64,000 bases of DNA from Paenibacillus baekrokdamisoli (GCF_003945345.1 NZ_AP019308.1:620001-684000); one strand, 5' to 3'. Positions 27,684 through 38,222 are shown, counted from the first letter of the stretch. Translations and numbers: made by a program. Notes: generated by a model not told the origin, from the letters alone.

Positions 27684-30344
27684 ATGTCTGACAAACAACC
27701 GACGACTGAGATGCCAACCACATATGACCCGAAGGCATCTGAAGCCAAGTGGTATGACTATTGGATGGAAGGAAAGTATTTTGAGGCCGGTAAACGTCCT
27801 TCCGCCAAGACCTATACGATCGTAATTCCGCCGCCGAACGTAACTGGAATGCTGCATATTGGTCATGCTCTGGACTTCACTTTACAGGACATTCTCATTC
27901 GTGCGAAAAGGATGCAAGGCTTCGATACGCTCTGGCTGCCCGGAAGTGACCATGCCGGAATCGCAACGCAGACGAAAGTAGAGCAGAAGCTGCGCGAGGA
28001 AGGATTGACCCGTTATGATCTTGGGCGGGAGAAATTCGTGGAAAAAGTATGGGAATGGAAAGAAATTTATGCAGGTACGATTCATGAGCAATGGGCTAAG
28101 ATGGGATTCTCGCTGGATTACTCGCGTGAACGCTTCACCCTCGATGAGGGGTTATCGAAGGCCGTTCGTGAGGTGTTCGTTCGTCTCTATGAGAAGGGAC
28201 TCATCTATCGCGGCAAAAAGATTATTAACTGGGATCCTGCCGCTCGAACTGCTCTTTCTGATATTGAGGTCGAGCATAAAGAAGTGAATGGACATCTCTA
28301 TCATCTTCAGTATCCACTCAAAGACGGCAGTGGATTTATGACGGTTGCAACAACTCGTCCTGAAACCATGCTGGGTGATACGGCAGTTGCCGTTCATCCT
28401 GAGGATATGCGTTATAAGCATCTAATCGGACAGATGCTTATTCTTCCCATCGTCGGACGTGAAATTCCGATTATTGGGGATGAATATGTAGAGCAGGAAT
28501 TTGGTTCCGGAGCAGTTAAAATAACACCTGCGCATGATCCGAATGACTTCGAGGTCGGTCTTCGTCATGACTTGCCGCAAATTGTCATCATGGACGAAAG
28601 CGGTGTAATGAACAATGAAGCCGGGCCTTATCAAGGTCTTGATCGTGCAGTATGCCGTAAACAAATTGTTGCAGACCTTCAAGAGCAAGGAGTATGCATC
28701 AAAATAGAAGATCACGTCCATCAGGTTGGTCATAGTGAACGAAGCGGGGCAGTGGTTGAGCCTTACTTGTCGACCCAATGGTTTGTTTCCATGAAGCCGC
28801 TCGCTGAAGTAGCTATTGAAGCGCAGCGTTCGGGTAAAGGAGTAAATTTCGTACCGGATCGTTTCGATAAGATCTATCTGCAGTGGATTGAGAATGTCCG
28901 CGATTGGTGTATCTCCCGTCAGCTCTGGTGGGGACATCGAATTCCGGCATGGTACTGCGATGACTGTGGTCATATGCATGTCGGTCGCGATGATTTGCAG
29001 ACTTGTGATAAATGCGGAAGCACAGCGATCCGTCAGGACGAGGATGTGCTTGATACGTGGTTTAGCTCGGCCTTATGGCCGTTCTCAACACTTGGCTGGC
29101 CTGAGCAAACCAATGATCTCAAGCGTTTCTATCCGACAGATGTATTAGTCACAGGTTATGATATTATTTATTTCTGGGTTGCTCGAATGATATTCACCGC
29201 TCTCGAGTTTACGGAACAAATTCCATTTAAGGATGTTCTCATGCATGGACTCGTTCGGGATGAAAATGGACAGAAAATGTCCAAATCAATCGGGAATGGC
29301 GTTGATCCATTAGAGGTTATTGAGAAATATGGCGCAGATGCCATGCGGTTTATGATTTCGACGAGCAGCACGCCAGGCCAGGATTTGCGTTTCCGCTGGG
29401 AGAAAGTCGAACAAGCGCGCAACTTTGCGAACAAAATATGGAATGCCTCGAGATTTGCGCTCATGAATTTAGAGGGCGTTTCTATTGAGGATGTTAATAT
29501 CGATGTGAAGCTAGGCACAGCTGATCGATGGATTCTGCACCGACTGAATGAAACATCGCGTGAGGTTAAGCGTCTGATTGATGCTTATGAGTTCGGTGAA
29601 ACCGGTCGCGTATTGACGACTTTCATATGGGATGACTTATGCGATTGGTACATTGAGTTTGCGAAGCTGAACTTATACGGCACGGACGCCGAGGCTAAGA
29701 AAGCAACGCAATCCGTTCTCGCTTATGTATTAGATCGGACACAGCGTCTTATCCATCCTTTCATGCCGTTTATCAGCGAGGAAATATGGCAACACTTGCC
29801 GCATGAAGGTGATAGTATTACACTTGCGGCTTGGCCGGAATACGAGGAGAAGTTCGAAGCACCGGATGCCCTTCGTGAAATGGAGCTACTAATGGGGATT
29901 ATCCGCTCGGTAAGGAATATCCGTGCTGAGGTGAATGTGCCGATGAGCAAGAAGGTTGAGCTTAATATTAAACCTTCCGGTGAAACGGAAGCTGCCATAT
30001 TGAGCCGCAATGAAGAATTCATCAGCCGTTTCTGTGGAACATCGAATTTGGAGATTAGCCTTTCATTAGCTGCTCCAGATAAAGCCATGACAGCAATCGT
30101 AACGGGGGCGGAGTTGTATTTGCCACTTGCTGGTTTGCTTGATATTGATCAAGAAATTGCCAGATTAGAGAAAGAAATTGCTCATTTGAGCGGTGAAGTG
30201 GAACGTGTAGAGAAGAAATTGGCTAATGAAGGATTCGTTGCCAAGGCTCCTGCAAAGGTCATTGATGAGGAACGCGCTAAGATGGCAGATTACGCGGACA
30301 AACGTGACAAGGTCAAAGCACGGATTGCTGAACTTCGTGGTTAA
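27684..30344 (+). CDS. valS: Valyl-tRNA synthetase
   Basis: An 886-residue class I synthetase of normal length. The HIGH motif lies in [17 protein letters not shown] and KMSKS in [14 protein letters not shown]. Between them is the CP1 editing domain, which contains [17 protein letters not shown]. The C-terminal coiled coil (about residues 815-886, rich in Glu and Lys) is the ValRS tRNA-binding arm. The ATG follows GGAGGTAAG. Expression is controlled by the T-box leader upstream. folC begins 31 bp downstream. Confidence 0.98.
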   Translation: MSDKQPTTEMPTTYDPKASEAKWYDYWMEGKYFEAGKRPSAKTYTIVIPPPNVTGMLHIGHALDFTLQDILIRAKRMQGFDTLWLPGSDHAGIATQTKVEQKLREEGLTRYDLGREKFVEKVWEWKEIYAGTIHEQWAKMGFSLDYSRERFTLDEGLSKAVREVFVRLYEKGLIYRGKKIINWDPAARTALSDIEVEHKEVNGHLYHLQYPLKDGSGFMTVATTRPETMLGDTAVAVHPEDMRYKHLIGQMLILPIVGREIPIIGDEYVEQEFGSGAVKITPAHDPNDFEVGLRHDLPQIVIMDESGVMNNEAGPYQGLDRAVCRKQIVADLQEQGVCIKIEDHVHQVGHSERSGAVVEPYLSTQWFVSMKPLAEVAIEAQRSGKGVNFVPDRFDKIYLQWIENVRDWCISRQLWWGHRIPAWYCDDCGHMHVGRDDLQTCDKCGSTAIRQDEDVLDTWFSSALWPFSTLGWPEQTNDLKRFYPTDVLVTGYDIIYFWVARMIFTALEFTEQIPFKDVLMHGLVRDENGQKMSKSIGNGVDPLEVIEKYGADAMRFMISTSSTPGQDLRFRWEKVEQARNFANKIWNASRFALMNLEGVSIEDVNIDVKLGTADRWILHRLNETSREVKRLIDAYEFGETGRVLTTFIWDDLCDWYIEFAKLNLYGTDAEAKKATQSVLAYVLDRTQRLIHPFMPFISEEIWQHLPHEGDSITLAAWPEYEEKFEAPDALREMELLMGIIRSVRNIRAEVNVPMSKKVELNIKPSGETEAAILSRNEEFISRFCGTSNLEISLSLAAPDKAMTAIVTGAELYLPLAGLLDIDQEIARLEKEIAHLSGEVERVEKKLANEGFVAKAPAKVIDEERAKMADYADKRDKVKARIAELRG

Positions 30345-30375
30345 GGGCCTTTACAAGGAAGAAGGACGAGATTCG

Positions 30376-31752
30376 ATGATAGACAATCTTCATATAGAAA
30401 GTAAGGCTCCTCTTACAAGCTACGAGGAAGCAAGGGATTGGATTACAGGGCTTGTTGTCTATGGCATTCGTCCAGGCATGGAACGGATACAATTATTGCT
30501 TGAAGCCTTTGGTAATCCTGAGCGCCGATTGAAGTTCATTCATGTAGCGGGTACGAATGGGAAAGGTTCCGTTTGTGCTTACTTAACTAGCGTTCTAATT
30601 CGCAGTGGTTATGATGTGGGGACATTCACATCCCCTTACATCACTAAATTCACGAATCGATTTCAGTATAATGGAACGGATATTCCTGAGGAGGTCTTGC
30701 TTCAGCTGAGCAATGAGCTGAAGCCTCATGTTGAGGCGATCGCTCAAACCGAGCTAGGCTCACCTTCTATGTTCGAAGTATCCACAGCACTTGCCATTCT
30801 TTACTTTGCGAAAGTCTCTTATCCCGATTTCGTGGTATGGGAGACAGGTCTTGGCGGTCGATTGGATGTAACAAACATCGTTTCACCGATCATTTCTGTC
30901 ATCACGAATGTCGGCCACGATCATATGGACATACTCGGTGACACGATCGAAGCAGTCACTCACGAGAAAGCGGGTATCATAAAACCGGGTATGCCAGTGG
31001 TAAGTGCTGTTAGCCAGCCTGAGGCGGTCTCAATTATCAAGTCTACGGCCCAAGCGGCAAACAGCTCGCTCTATTTACTTGGTGAGAAATTCAGCGAAAC
31101 ACCGCTGGATGTTCGTGAGAATGAACAGATCTTTCGTTTCAATGGATTATTCCGCGATATTGAGCCATTAACAATAACAATGAATGGCGCACATCAGCGA
31201 ACGAATGCCGCTGTTGCTGTAATGACATTAGAAATTCTACGTCAATACTATGCGTTGATTGTTGAAGATGAAGCGCTGCAGGAAGGTTTGAGAGATACGT
31301 CATGGCCTGGACGCTTGGAGATGGTTACAACATCGCCACGGGTTCTTGTCGATGGCGCACATAATCCAGAAGGCGCAGCAACGCTTGCTGCTGCACTTCA
31401 GGATACCTATCAGTACGAGCGGCTGCATCTCATGATGGGGATGCTCGCGAATAAGAATCATCATGACACGTTGCGGCATATACTACCTCTAGTGGATACG
31501 CTTGTCGTGACCGAGGCCGACTTTCGCAAAGCAATGCCCGCGGAGGCATTGGCTAAGCTTGTTCAAGAAATAAAAGAGCAGTATGGATATTCTTTTGAGC
31601 TTATCGTTGAACCCAATTGGAGGCAGGCACTTTCTCGCCTTCAGACGTTGACAAGCGATGCCGATTTGGCAGTCGTAACAGGAACGCTATATTTGATTGC
31701 GGATGTCCGCTCCCAATTGCTCTACAAGATGGATTCTGAAAAAGGGTGGTGA
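30376..31752 (+). CDS. folC: Folylpolyglutamate synthase / dihydrofolate synthase
   Basis: A 458-residue Mur-ligase-family enzyme. The P-loop is in HVAGTNGKGSVCAYL, then TSPYITKFTNRF and the metal-binding VTNVGHDHMDILGDT; the C-terminal domain has VDGAHNPEGAATLA. It adds glutamate to folates and may also make dihydrofolate. An in-frame ATG within valS (30226) is rejected because the ATG at 30376 has a GGAAGAAGGACGAG leader and the usual N-terminus. Its position after valS is the Bacillus order. Confidence 0.95.
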   Translation: MIDNLHIESKAPLTSYEEARDWITGLVVYGIRPGMERIQLLLEAFGNPERRLKFIHVAGTNGKGSVCAYLTSVLIRSGYDVGTFTSPYITKFTNRFQYNGTDIPEEVLLQLSNELKPHVEAIAQTELGSPSMFEVSTALAILYFAKVSYPDFVVWETGLGGRLDVTNIVSPIISVITNVGHDHMDILGDTIEAVTHEKAGIIKPGMPVVSAVSQPEAVSIIKSTAQAANSSLYLLGEKFSETPLDVRENEQIFRFNGLFRDIEPLTITMNGAHQRTNAAVAVMTLEILRQYYALIVEDEALQEGLRDTSWPGRLEMVTTSPRVLVDGAHNPEGAATLAAALQDTYQYERLHLMMGMLANKNHHDTLRHILPLVDTLVVTEADFRKAMPAEALAKLVQEIKEQYGYSFELIVEPNWRQALSRLQTLTSDADLAVVTGTLYLIADVRSQLLYKMDSEKGW

Positions 31753-31759
31753 ACCGTCT

Positions 31760-33157
31760 TTGAAAACGGCAGAACACGTTCATTTCATCGGGATCGGCGG
31801 TTATGGTATGAGCGCTATTGCGCGAGTCATGCTAGAAATGGGCTATAAAGTAACCGGTTCCGATGTTGCCAGGCAGGAGCTTACAGAGAAGCTCGTTGCG
31901 AATGGAGCACATATTTACATTGGTCATGAGCCAGAGCATGTTAAAGGAGCCGATCTTGTCGTCTATTCAACTGCATTGTCCCGGGATAATGTGGAACGAA
32001 GAGCGGCAGAAGAGCTCAATATTCCTATTTTGCATCGTGCCCAAATGCTGGCACAGCTGATGAATAACGCCAAAGGCGTAGCCGTAGCGGGTGCGCATGG
32101 CAAAACGACAACCTCGTCGATGATTGCGCTCGTTATGGAGAATTGCAAGCTTGATCCGACCTATATTATTGGGGGAGAGATCGTTAATGTTGGAACGAAT
32201 GCGAAAGCGGGAAAAGGCGAATATGTCGTTGCTGAAGCAGACGAAAGCGATGGCTCCTTTTTACAATATCACCCTGCGATAGCGATCGTAACAAACATTG
32301 AACCCGATCATCTCGAGAACTATGATGGTGATTTTAATAAACTAAAAGCAGCTTATGTCCAATTCTTAAGTCAAGTTAAGGAAGACGGAAAAGCGATTGT
32401 TTGCACGGATGATGAAAACATACGTGAAATGCTGCCTATGCTCGAAGCTGGGCCACTTGGCAGCGCTGGAGTTCTTACCTATGCCATTAATAGCGACGCT
32501 GGTTACAAGGCGGAAGACATTACTTTAGGCGACCGGAAAGTATCGTTCAATGTGACTAAGCATGGCCAATTGCTAGGTCGCATTCAATTGTCAGTACCAG
32601 GTCTGCATAATGTATCGAATGCTATGGCAACCGTAATCACATGCTTGGAAGCGGGTATTCCGTTTGCTTCAATAGCAGACGCAATCGTTGATTTTCGTGG
32701 AGCGAAGCGCAGGTTTCAGGTGCTCGGCGAAGTAAACGATATTCTGATCATTGATGATTACGCTCATCATCCAACTGAGATTCAGGCAACAATTAGCGCG
32801 GCCAAGTCAACTGGAAAACGGATTATTGCCGTGTTCCAGCCGCAGCGTTATTCCCGAACTTTCTTTTTGCTTGACCAATTCAGCCGTGCTTTCACGGAAG
32901 CCGACGAGGTCATCATTACGGACATCTACTCGCCAGCTGGTGAATTGCAGATCGAAGGCGTCCATTCGAAGAAGCTGGTGGAGCTCATCTTGCATAATAG
33001 CAACGCCAACACCTCATACTTCCCAACCAAGGAAGAAGCGCTTGCTGATCTGACTGGACGCGTCGCACCTGGTGACCTTGTTATTACAATGGGCGCAGGC
33101 GACATCTGGAAGATCGCAGATAGTCTGGCCAAGACTCTGCGTGCGCAATACGAGTAA
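31760..33157 (+). CDS. murC: UDP-N-acetylmuramate--L-alanine ligase
   Basis: A 465-residue ligase that adds L-alanine to UDP-MurNAc in peptidoglycan synthesis. The start is a TTG (31760) seven bases after GGGTGGTG, giving LKTAEHVHFIGIGGYGMSAI, the standard N-terminal Rossmann region. The ATP motif is GAHGKTTTSSMIA; YAHHPTEIQATI and AVFQPQRYSRT are typical. An in-frame ATG at 31697 lies inside folC and has no ribosome binding site. The folC-murC neighbourhood marks the end of the conserved core in this window. Confidence 0.95.
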   Translation: MKTAEHVHFIGIGGYGMSAIARVMLEMGYKVTGSDVARQELTEKLVANGAHIYIGHEPEHVKGADLVVYSTALSRDNVERRAAEELNIPILHRAQMLAQLMNNAKGVAVAGAHGKTTTSSMIALVMENCKLDPTYIIGGEIVNVGTNAKAGKGEYVVAEADESDGSFLQYHPAIAIVTNIEPDHLENYDGDFNKLKAAYVQFLSQVKEDGKAIVCTDDENIREMLPMLEAGPLGSAGVLTYAINSDAGYKAEDITLGDRKVSFNVTKHGQLLGRIQLSVPGLHNVSNAMATVITCLEAGIPFASIADAIVDFRGAKRRFQVLGEVNDILIIDDYAHHPTEIQATISAAKSTGKRIIAVFQPQRYSRTFFLLDQFSRAFTEADEVIITDIYSPAGELQIEGVHSKKLVELILHNSNANTSYFPTKEEALADLTGRVAPGDLVITMGAGDIWKIADSLAKTLRAQYE

Positions 33158-33195
33158 TTTAGCCTCATGTCTTACGAGCTCACCTTAGAGCTCTG

Positions 33196-33246
33196 GTCCT
33201 CTGGATACCCCGTTTATGTGGGTGTTCAGGGGACTTTTCTTTTTTC
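33196..33246 (+). terminator. Terminator after murC
   Basis: Long stem GTCCtCTGgAtACCC with GGGTgTtCAGgGGAC, followed by a T-rich tract of about ten bases. A repeated motif, ATTGAAGTAACGG, lies just after it (33248) and again after the terminator at 38.1 kb. Confidence 0.85.
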
Positions 33247-33312
33247 TATTGAAGTAACGGGAAGTAATCTTTGGTATGATGATTTCAAATAATTGTTAGT
33301 TGGAGGTTTTTA

Positions 33313-33960
33313 GTGAGCCACATAAGAGGAGTTATTCTAGAGGGGTATTCAAATGCTGGAAAAACGTCTGTTTTAAAAGCTCTAAAGCTACTTCAAGCAA
33401 AAGATGAATCATCGGAGCGTAGTATCATTGTTCTTAGTGAACATTATTCCCAAGTATTAAACAATGTTCATGGCGAGTTTCAACGTTTAAATCGTGATGA
33501 ACATCTTAAGCTATTGAAAGAACGGGTTAGCATGTTACGACAATTAAACGAATGGGCAACTTATCTGGGTCCAGATGCATCTCGGGCTTCGAGAGGTTTA
33601 TTTTTTATATTGGAAAGATTTCATTTGAATCACAGAGTGGCATTTCCCAGCGAATCTTCATATGAAATCGAATCGCTTGAAAATGAAATGCTCAACCTTG
33701 GGGCTAAATGTGTATTATTAACGGTATCTTCTGAAAACGTAGAGGAAAGAATGCAAAGTCGAACACCTCACGAATGGACGAATAAAACAAGAGAAGAAAT
33801 CAGAAAGTCAGCAGATGAATTTATACAAACCCAATCAGAATTACGTAAACAATCTAGTCTATCTGTCCTACCAACCATAGAAATAAATACTGATAATAAG
33901 GATTGGATTGCATATGCAAACAAAGTAATGGATTTAGGTCTTCCTCTTAGGGGGTTATGA
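33313..33960 (+). CDS. P-loop kinase-like protein (thymidylate-kinase-like fold)
   Basis: A 215-residue soluble protein starting at GTG after GGAGGTTTTTA. Walker A is ILEGYSNAGKTSVLKAL (about residues 8-24). An aromatic and acidic segment LFFILERFHLNHRVAF (about 96-111) resembles the nucleoside-kinase DRY/ERF region, and an Arg-rich lid-like segment (ERMQSRTPHEWTNKTREEI) follows. It probably phosphorylates a nucleotide or small molecule, but it is divergent and the substrate is unknown. A single-gene transcription unit. Confidence 0.65.
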   Translation: MSHIRGVILEGYSNAGKTSVLKALKLLQAKDESSERSIIVLSEHYSQVLNNVHGEFQRLNRDEHLKLLKERVSMLRQLNEWATYLGPDASRASRGLFFILERFHLNHRVAFPSESSYEIESLENEMLNLGAKCVLLTVSSENVEERMQSRTPHEWTNKTREEIRKSADEFIQTQSELRKQSSLSVLPTIEINTDNKDWIAYANKVMDLGLPLRGL

Positions 33961-34179
33961 AAACTGGTTCTGGAAGAAGAGAGGACTTGCCTGATAAAGC
34001 ATACACCTTTAGCATGACATACGAAGGAACATACATGGAAAAGGCACAGAATACAGGCCCTAGCCCCATCGTTGTATTAGCATGTCTTACTTGGGCACCT
34101 ATCAGGAGAAAACGCAGAACACGGGCTTGACTGAGACGGTTGTATTTGAGTAGTACAAATCGATACTTTTATTTGAATC
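33961..34179. other. Intergenic region without a recognisable gene
   Basis: About 220 bp between the kinase-like gene and the terminator of the minus-strand AraC gene. A short open stretch (TFSMTYEGTYMEKAQNTGPS in one plus-strand frame) has no start signal and no recognised homologue. It could be decayed coding DNA. Confidence 0.3.
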
Positions 34180-34218
34180 TTGAAAAAACAACAGCCCGCA
34201 TCCAATTAGATGCGGGCT
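34180..34218 (-). terminator. Terminator of the minus-strand AraC regulator gene
   Basis: On the minus strand AGCCCGCATC/GATGCGGGCT form a perfect ten-base stem with a six-base loop, followed by GTTGTTTTTTC. Confidence 0.88.
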
Positions 34219-34267
34219 GCAACGTTTGCACTGCGGTAGTTGGAGTCGTCAAGTTCAACCGTCACTT

Positions 34268-35158
34268 CTACCCCATCGGTTCTTTATTCCGATAATGCTG
34301 AGGTGCGACGCCTTCGATCTTTTTAAACATCCGGCTGAAGTAAAAAGGATCTGGATATCCGACTTCATTGGCAATCTCCTGAACGCTTTTATCTGTACTG
34401 CGCAGCAGGTGTTTGGCACGTTGGGTTTTAAGCTGGTGGATGTAGTTGTGGATGTTCGTTCCAGCATATTTTTTAAACACCTGACAAAGATATTCGTATT
34501 TTCGATCCAGCAACCGCTCTAACGTTTCTTTGGAAATGTCCGAATCGTAAAAATTGTTCAAATGATTGACTAGCTTGCGGAATGTGAGGTATGAAGCGGG
34601 GAAAGCTGTGTCCAAATCACTTTGCTTCAAAAAATCACTCGCCATAAGCCGGAGTATTTCACCAAGCAATAAGGTGGCATGAAAACGAAAATAGCCCTTG
34701 GGTTGTTTCATTGTCTCCACCAGATCTTCAAACAAGCCGAGCAGCTTATACCGCTGTAAGGAACGAAACTGACGCGGGACGACAAGCAAATCCTCATGAA
34801 GGATATCCGTGGTTCTTAGCTCCGTCCGTTCGGCATGGACAATATTAAGCTCGGATGCCCGATCCAGCACGAATTCATTGAGGCAGGGATCACAGGAAAA
34901 TTGCACCCAAAAAAATTGACCCTGTTTTTCATCGGAATTCCATCCGGAATGTGTCTCCCAAGGCCTCATAAGCAGTGACTCCCCAGCTTGTAAGCTCATA
35001 CGCGCTTCGCCAGTCTGCAAATGTACCGTTCCGTCGGCAATGACGATTAGTTCGTAATGTGGATTATGATGCTGGCCGAAGAAATGGAGGTTATTTGCAT
35101 CGTAAAGATCCGCCCATTTGACATCTAGCGTAGATAATCGAGAAAGAGAGTAGTACAT
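34268..35158 (-). CDS. AraC-family regulator with cupin sensor domain
   Basis: A 296-residue protein. The N-terminal cupin-like sensor (about residues 20-115) contains HNPHYELIVIADGTVHLQTG and MRPWETHSGW. The C-terminal pair of helix-turn-helix motifs includes AGTNIHNYIHQLKTQRAKHL, then SVQEIANEVGYPDPFYFSRM. It is transcribed divergently from the ADP-ribosylglycohydrolase/amidohydrolase pair and probably activates that pair in response to a sugar-like ligand (inference from orientation and family). The start at 35158 follows GGGGGAT on the minus strand. Confidence 0.88.
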   Translation of the reverse strand: MYYSLSRLSTLDVKWADLYDANNLHFFGQHHNPHYELIVIADGTVHLQTGEARMSLQAGESLLMRPWETHSGWNSDEKQGQFFWVQFSCDPCLNEFVLDRASELNIVHAERTELRTTDILHEDLLVVPRQFRSLQRYKLLGLFEDLVETMKQPKGYFRFHATLLLGEILRLMASDFLKQSDLDTAFPASYLTFRKLVNHLNNFYDSDISKETLERLLDRKYEYLCQVFKKYAGTNIHNYIHQLKTQRAKHLLRSTDKSVQEIANEVGYPDPFYFSRMFKKIEGVAPQHYRNKEPMG

Positions 35159-35276
35159 GGCATGACATCCCCCGATGTTTTTTCTTTTGAAAACAAAACG
35201 ATGTGCATGGCACTATAAAGTAACCGCTCCTATACTAAAATCATCACTATTATATCAAACCAACGGAGGTTTTCAC

Positions 35277-37166
35277 ATGAATACAAGTATTTTAAATGAA
35301 CAAGACTACTATCGTATCGTATACGGAGGATGGCTAGGGAAAAATATCGGGGGGACGCTTGGGGCACCGGTCGAAGGCAAGAAAGAGCTTCTTGAATTGA
35401 CCTTTTATCCGGAGCTGCCGGACGGTCCGCTAGAGAACGATGACTTGGATATGCAATTGGTGTGGCTGCACGCATTGGAGCAGTATGGTCCGGGATTGAC
35501 CGCCCGCGAGCTCGGGCAAGAATGGTTGGAGCATATCTTTTTCCCGTTTGATGAATACGGTTATGCCCTGACGAATCTGCGAAGAGGTCTACTCGCGCCG
35601 GTTGCAGGTTGGTTCAACAATCCTTTCAACAACTGTATGGGCTCACCTATTCGTTCTGAAATTTGGGCAATGGCGGCACCCGGAGCGCCGGAAACTGCGG
35701 CCCACTATGCGTATCAGGATGCGATTGTAGACCATGCCGGAGGGGAAGGGGTATATGGTGAAATGTTTTTTGCCGCTTTGGAAAGCGCTATTTTCTTTGA
35801 GAAAGACCGGGATCGGTTGATTGAGATTGGAATGAGCTATATTCCTGAGGATTGCCGTACCGCCAAAGCGCTGAAAGATCTGCTCCGTTGGCATCAGGAA
35901 GGGAAGAGCTGGACCGAAACGCGCTTGCTCATTCTGGAGCACCATGGCAGCGACAACTTCACAGATGCTCCACAAAATATTGCATTTACGATCCTTGGAT
36001 GGTTGTTTGGTGAAGATTTTGAAGACGCGATATTGAAAGCTGTCAACTGCGGTTACGATACGGATTGTACCGCAGCAACGCTGGGTGCGATATTGGGAAT
36101 GCTGCTTGGACCGGAAGGCTTGCCTGCCAAATGGGTGAAGCCGGTTGGTGACCGAGTCGTTGTCAGTCCTCCAATCAAAGGATTCCCAGCGCCTAAGAAC
36201 TTGGATGAGCTGACCCGCCGCACGATCCGCATGGGCAAACAGATTCTCGCCGCTTGGGATACGGGGATTTTGGTGCATCCCGACCTTCCTACTTCTTGGA
36301 ACCGATTGGTGACTGCAGGAGAAGTGAATGAATCGATAAGGGAGCTTTGGGAGAGAAAGGTAACGTCCAATCTTTACTTGCTGCCTCAGGGAACGCAAAG
36401 CTGTCCGGACGCTGAGTTATTAATCGACTTCGGACCTGATGGCCCAGCCATTGGAGCGGGTCAAAGGAAGGTACTGCATTTCACGCTGAAGAACCGATCG
36501 CTTACCCCATTATATGGAAAAATTGCATTGGAGCTGCCTTCAGGATGGGAGGGACCGAAAACACTTGAGATTAGCCTGCAGCCAGACGAATTCTTCCAGT
36601 GGGACACGGAAATCCTAGCTGGGACGGTTACAGCCGCATGTCATGAGCTTGCTTTTCACTGGACGCGAAGTCATGATCATGCGGTATGGGCTGTTCAGAA
36701 AGTGCCTTTCTCATTGGTCAGCTCATCCAAATGGACCGTCTGGGGACCAGAAGACGGTGTGGGAAAAGAGATTTATGTCCCAGGGAACCGAGTGGAATGG
36801 GAGAAGGGTCTTGGGTCAAATTCAGTTGGTTTGATGGCAGACGGTGTGTACCGGGCACAAACGATACTTACCAACCCGATCGAACGCAAGGTTCGACTCA
36901 TTGCAGCTGCGAATAGTCCCGTTACGCTGAAGTTGAACGGACAGACTGTGATTGAGTGCAAAGAAACGTTGGAATTCATGCCGGCGTATCATCGTGCCCA
37001 TGATCAACAATCGGTGGAGTTAACTTTATCAGCCGGAAGCCATTTAATTGAAGTGGAAGCTTTCAGAGAGGGCTCTCCTCTTGAGATGTATATCTTGCCG
37101 GTTGCACTTAGCGACACAACATCACCCGGTCCTAACTATTACTATACGGATATACTGTTGGGTTGA
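35277..37166 (+). CDS. ADP-ribosylglycohydrolase-family protein with C-terminal beta-rich extension
   Basis: A 629-residue protein. Residues about 8-330 are an ADP-ribosylglycohydrolase (ARH/DraG) fold: IVYGGWLGKNIGGTLGAPVEG at the start, the metal site NDDLDMQLVWL, and the C-terminal metal motif NCGYDTDCTAATLGAILG. The remaining 300 residues contain Ig-like or sugar-binding-like beta segments and no known catalytic motif. The start at 35277 follows CGGAGG; an upstream ATG at 35175 is rejected. There is no signal peptide. The C-terminal fusion and the linked amidohydrolase suggest a role in breaking down an N-glycoside or modified sugar rather than protein de-ADP-ribosylation (inference). Confidence 0.82.
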   Translation: MNTSILNEQDYYRIVYGGWLGKNIGGTLGAPVEGKKELLELTFYPELPDGPLENDDLDMQLVWLHALEQYGPGLTARELGQEWLEHIFFPFDEYGYALTNLRRGLLAPVAGWFNNPFNNCMGSPIRSEIWAMAAPGAPETAAHYAYQDAIVDHAGGEGVYGEMFFAALESAIFFEKDRDRLIEIGMSYIPEDCRTAKALKDLLRWHQEGKSWTETRLLILEHHGSDNFTDAPQNIAFTILGWLFGEDFEDAILKAVNCGYDTDCTAATLGAILGMLLGPEGLPAKWVKPVGDRVVVSPPIKGFPAPKNLDELTRRTIRMGKQILAAWDTGILVHPDLPTSWNRLVTAGEVNESIRELWERKVTSNLYLLPQGTQSCPDAELLIDFGPDGPAIGAGQRKVLHFTLKNRSLTPLYGKIALELPSGWEGPKTLEISLQPDEFFQWDTEILAGTVTAACHELAFHWTRSHDHAVWAVQKVPFSLVSSSKWTVWGPEDGVGKEIYVPGNRVEWEKGLGSNSVGLMADGVYRAQTILTNPIERKVRLIAAANSPVTLKLNGQTVIECKETLEFMPAYHRAHDQQSVELTLSAGSHLIEVEAFREGSPLEMYILPVALSDTTSPGPNYYYTDILLG

Positions 37167-37169
37167 AGT

Positions 37170-38006
37170 ATGAGAATCGATGCGCATCAGCATTATTGGA
37201 AAACAGCGCGTGGAGACTACGGTTGGCTGACTCCGGAACAAGGAATTTTATATGCGGACTATATGCCGGAGCAGCTGCATGAAACACTGGCAGGTTATGG
37301 CTTCGAACGTACGATTGTAGTGCAAGCTGCGCCCACGCTGGAAGAAACTGAATTCATGCTGGCACTATATGAAAAGTATGACAGCATTGCCGGGGTAGTC
37401 GGCTGGCTGGATCTGGCTTCGCCGGAATTTGGAGAGCAATATGCCAAGTTCCGCAAGCATCAAGGCTTTGTTGGGTTTCGACCGATGCTGCAGGATTTAC
37501 CTGACCAATGGATCATTCAGACTCAGGTCATGGCAAATTTGGAGTTGGTAGTCAGGGATGAATTTCCGATTGATTTACAGCTTAGGCCACGCCATCTCCC
37601 CTATATGTTGGAGGCGTTACGCGTCTTTCCAACCCTCAGGGCGGTGATCGACCATGCGGCCAAGCCTTTTATCGCAGAGAAGACCTTAGACCCGTGGAAG
37701 ATGCAAATGACTGAAATGGCTGCCTACCCTAACGTTATGTGCAAGCTGTCCGGTCTGGTCACGGAGGCCAACCAACAAGCTTGGAGCTGGGAGGACTTAG
37801 TCCCCTACGTGCACCATGTCGTAGAAGTATTTGGTACAGATCGGATCATGTTCGGGAGCGATTGGCCTGTTTGTTTAACGACTTGCAGTTACCAAGAGGT
37901 TTATGACGTTTTGTTGAAGGCTCTCCCACCCTACATGTCCCAGGACGATCATGATGCCCTCTTTGGGGGCAATGTAAAGCGATTTTATGATTTGCGTTGC
38001 ACCTAG
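37170..38006 (+). CDS. Amidohydrolase-2-family lactonase-like enzyme
   Basis: A 278-residue TIM-barrel metal hydrolase of the L-fuconolactonase/L-rhamnonolactonase type. Metal-binding IDAHQHYW is at residues 3-10, the barrel residues VIDHAAKPFI follow, and the C-terminal Asp is in IMFGSDWPVCLTT. The ATG is three bases after the previous stop, so it is the second gene of an operon. By family it opens sugar lactones; the sugar is not known. Confidence 0.85.
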   Translation: MRIDAHQHYWKTARGDYGWLTPEQGILYADYMPEQLHETLAGYGFERTIVVQAAPTLEETEFMLALYEKYDSIAGVVGWLDLASPEFGEQYAKFRKHQGFVGFRPMLQDLPDQWIIQTQVMANLELVVRDEFPIDLQLRPRHLPYMLEALRVFPTLRAVIDHAAKPFIAEKTLDPWKMQMTEMAAYPNVMCKLSGLVTEANQQAWSWEDLVPYVHHVVEVFGTDRIMFGSDWPVCLTTCSYQEVYDVLLKALPPYMSQDDHDALFGGNVKRFYDLRCT

Positions 38007-38068
38007 TAAAAAACTTCTATCTCAACAACTTCAACAACTGATTATTCTGCTAATGAAAAACCATAGTG

Positions 38069-38098
38069 AAGGAGCGGCATTGAAGCTGCTCCTTTTTT
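38069..38098 (+). terminator. Terminator of the glycohydrolase/amidohydrolase operon
   Basis: AAGGAGCgGC/GCtGCTCCTT stem with a six-base loop, followed by six T. Confidence 0.88.
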
Positions 38099-38222
38099 GC
38101 TTTCATTGAAGTAACGGACAGGATAACTTCAATCACTTCGCGAATACTTCAAGTACAAAGTTCATAAAATTACTCGTTAATATATTGATAAGTTGAATGT
38201 TCTTTAGAGGAGGTATAACGAT

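Noticed and set aside
33313..33960. Thymidylate kinase Tmk
   Set aside because: The P-loop fits, but the DRY/lid pattern and length are divergent, so a specific Tmk call is not supported.
35643..36398. 251-codon minus-strand frame opposite the ADP-ribosylglycohydrolase gene
   Set aside because: It is antisense to conserved motifs of the ARH domain and has no start signals.
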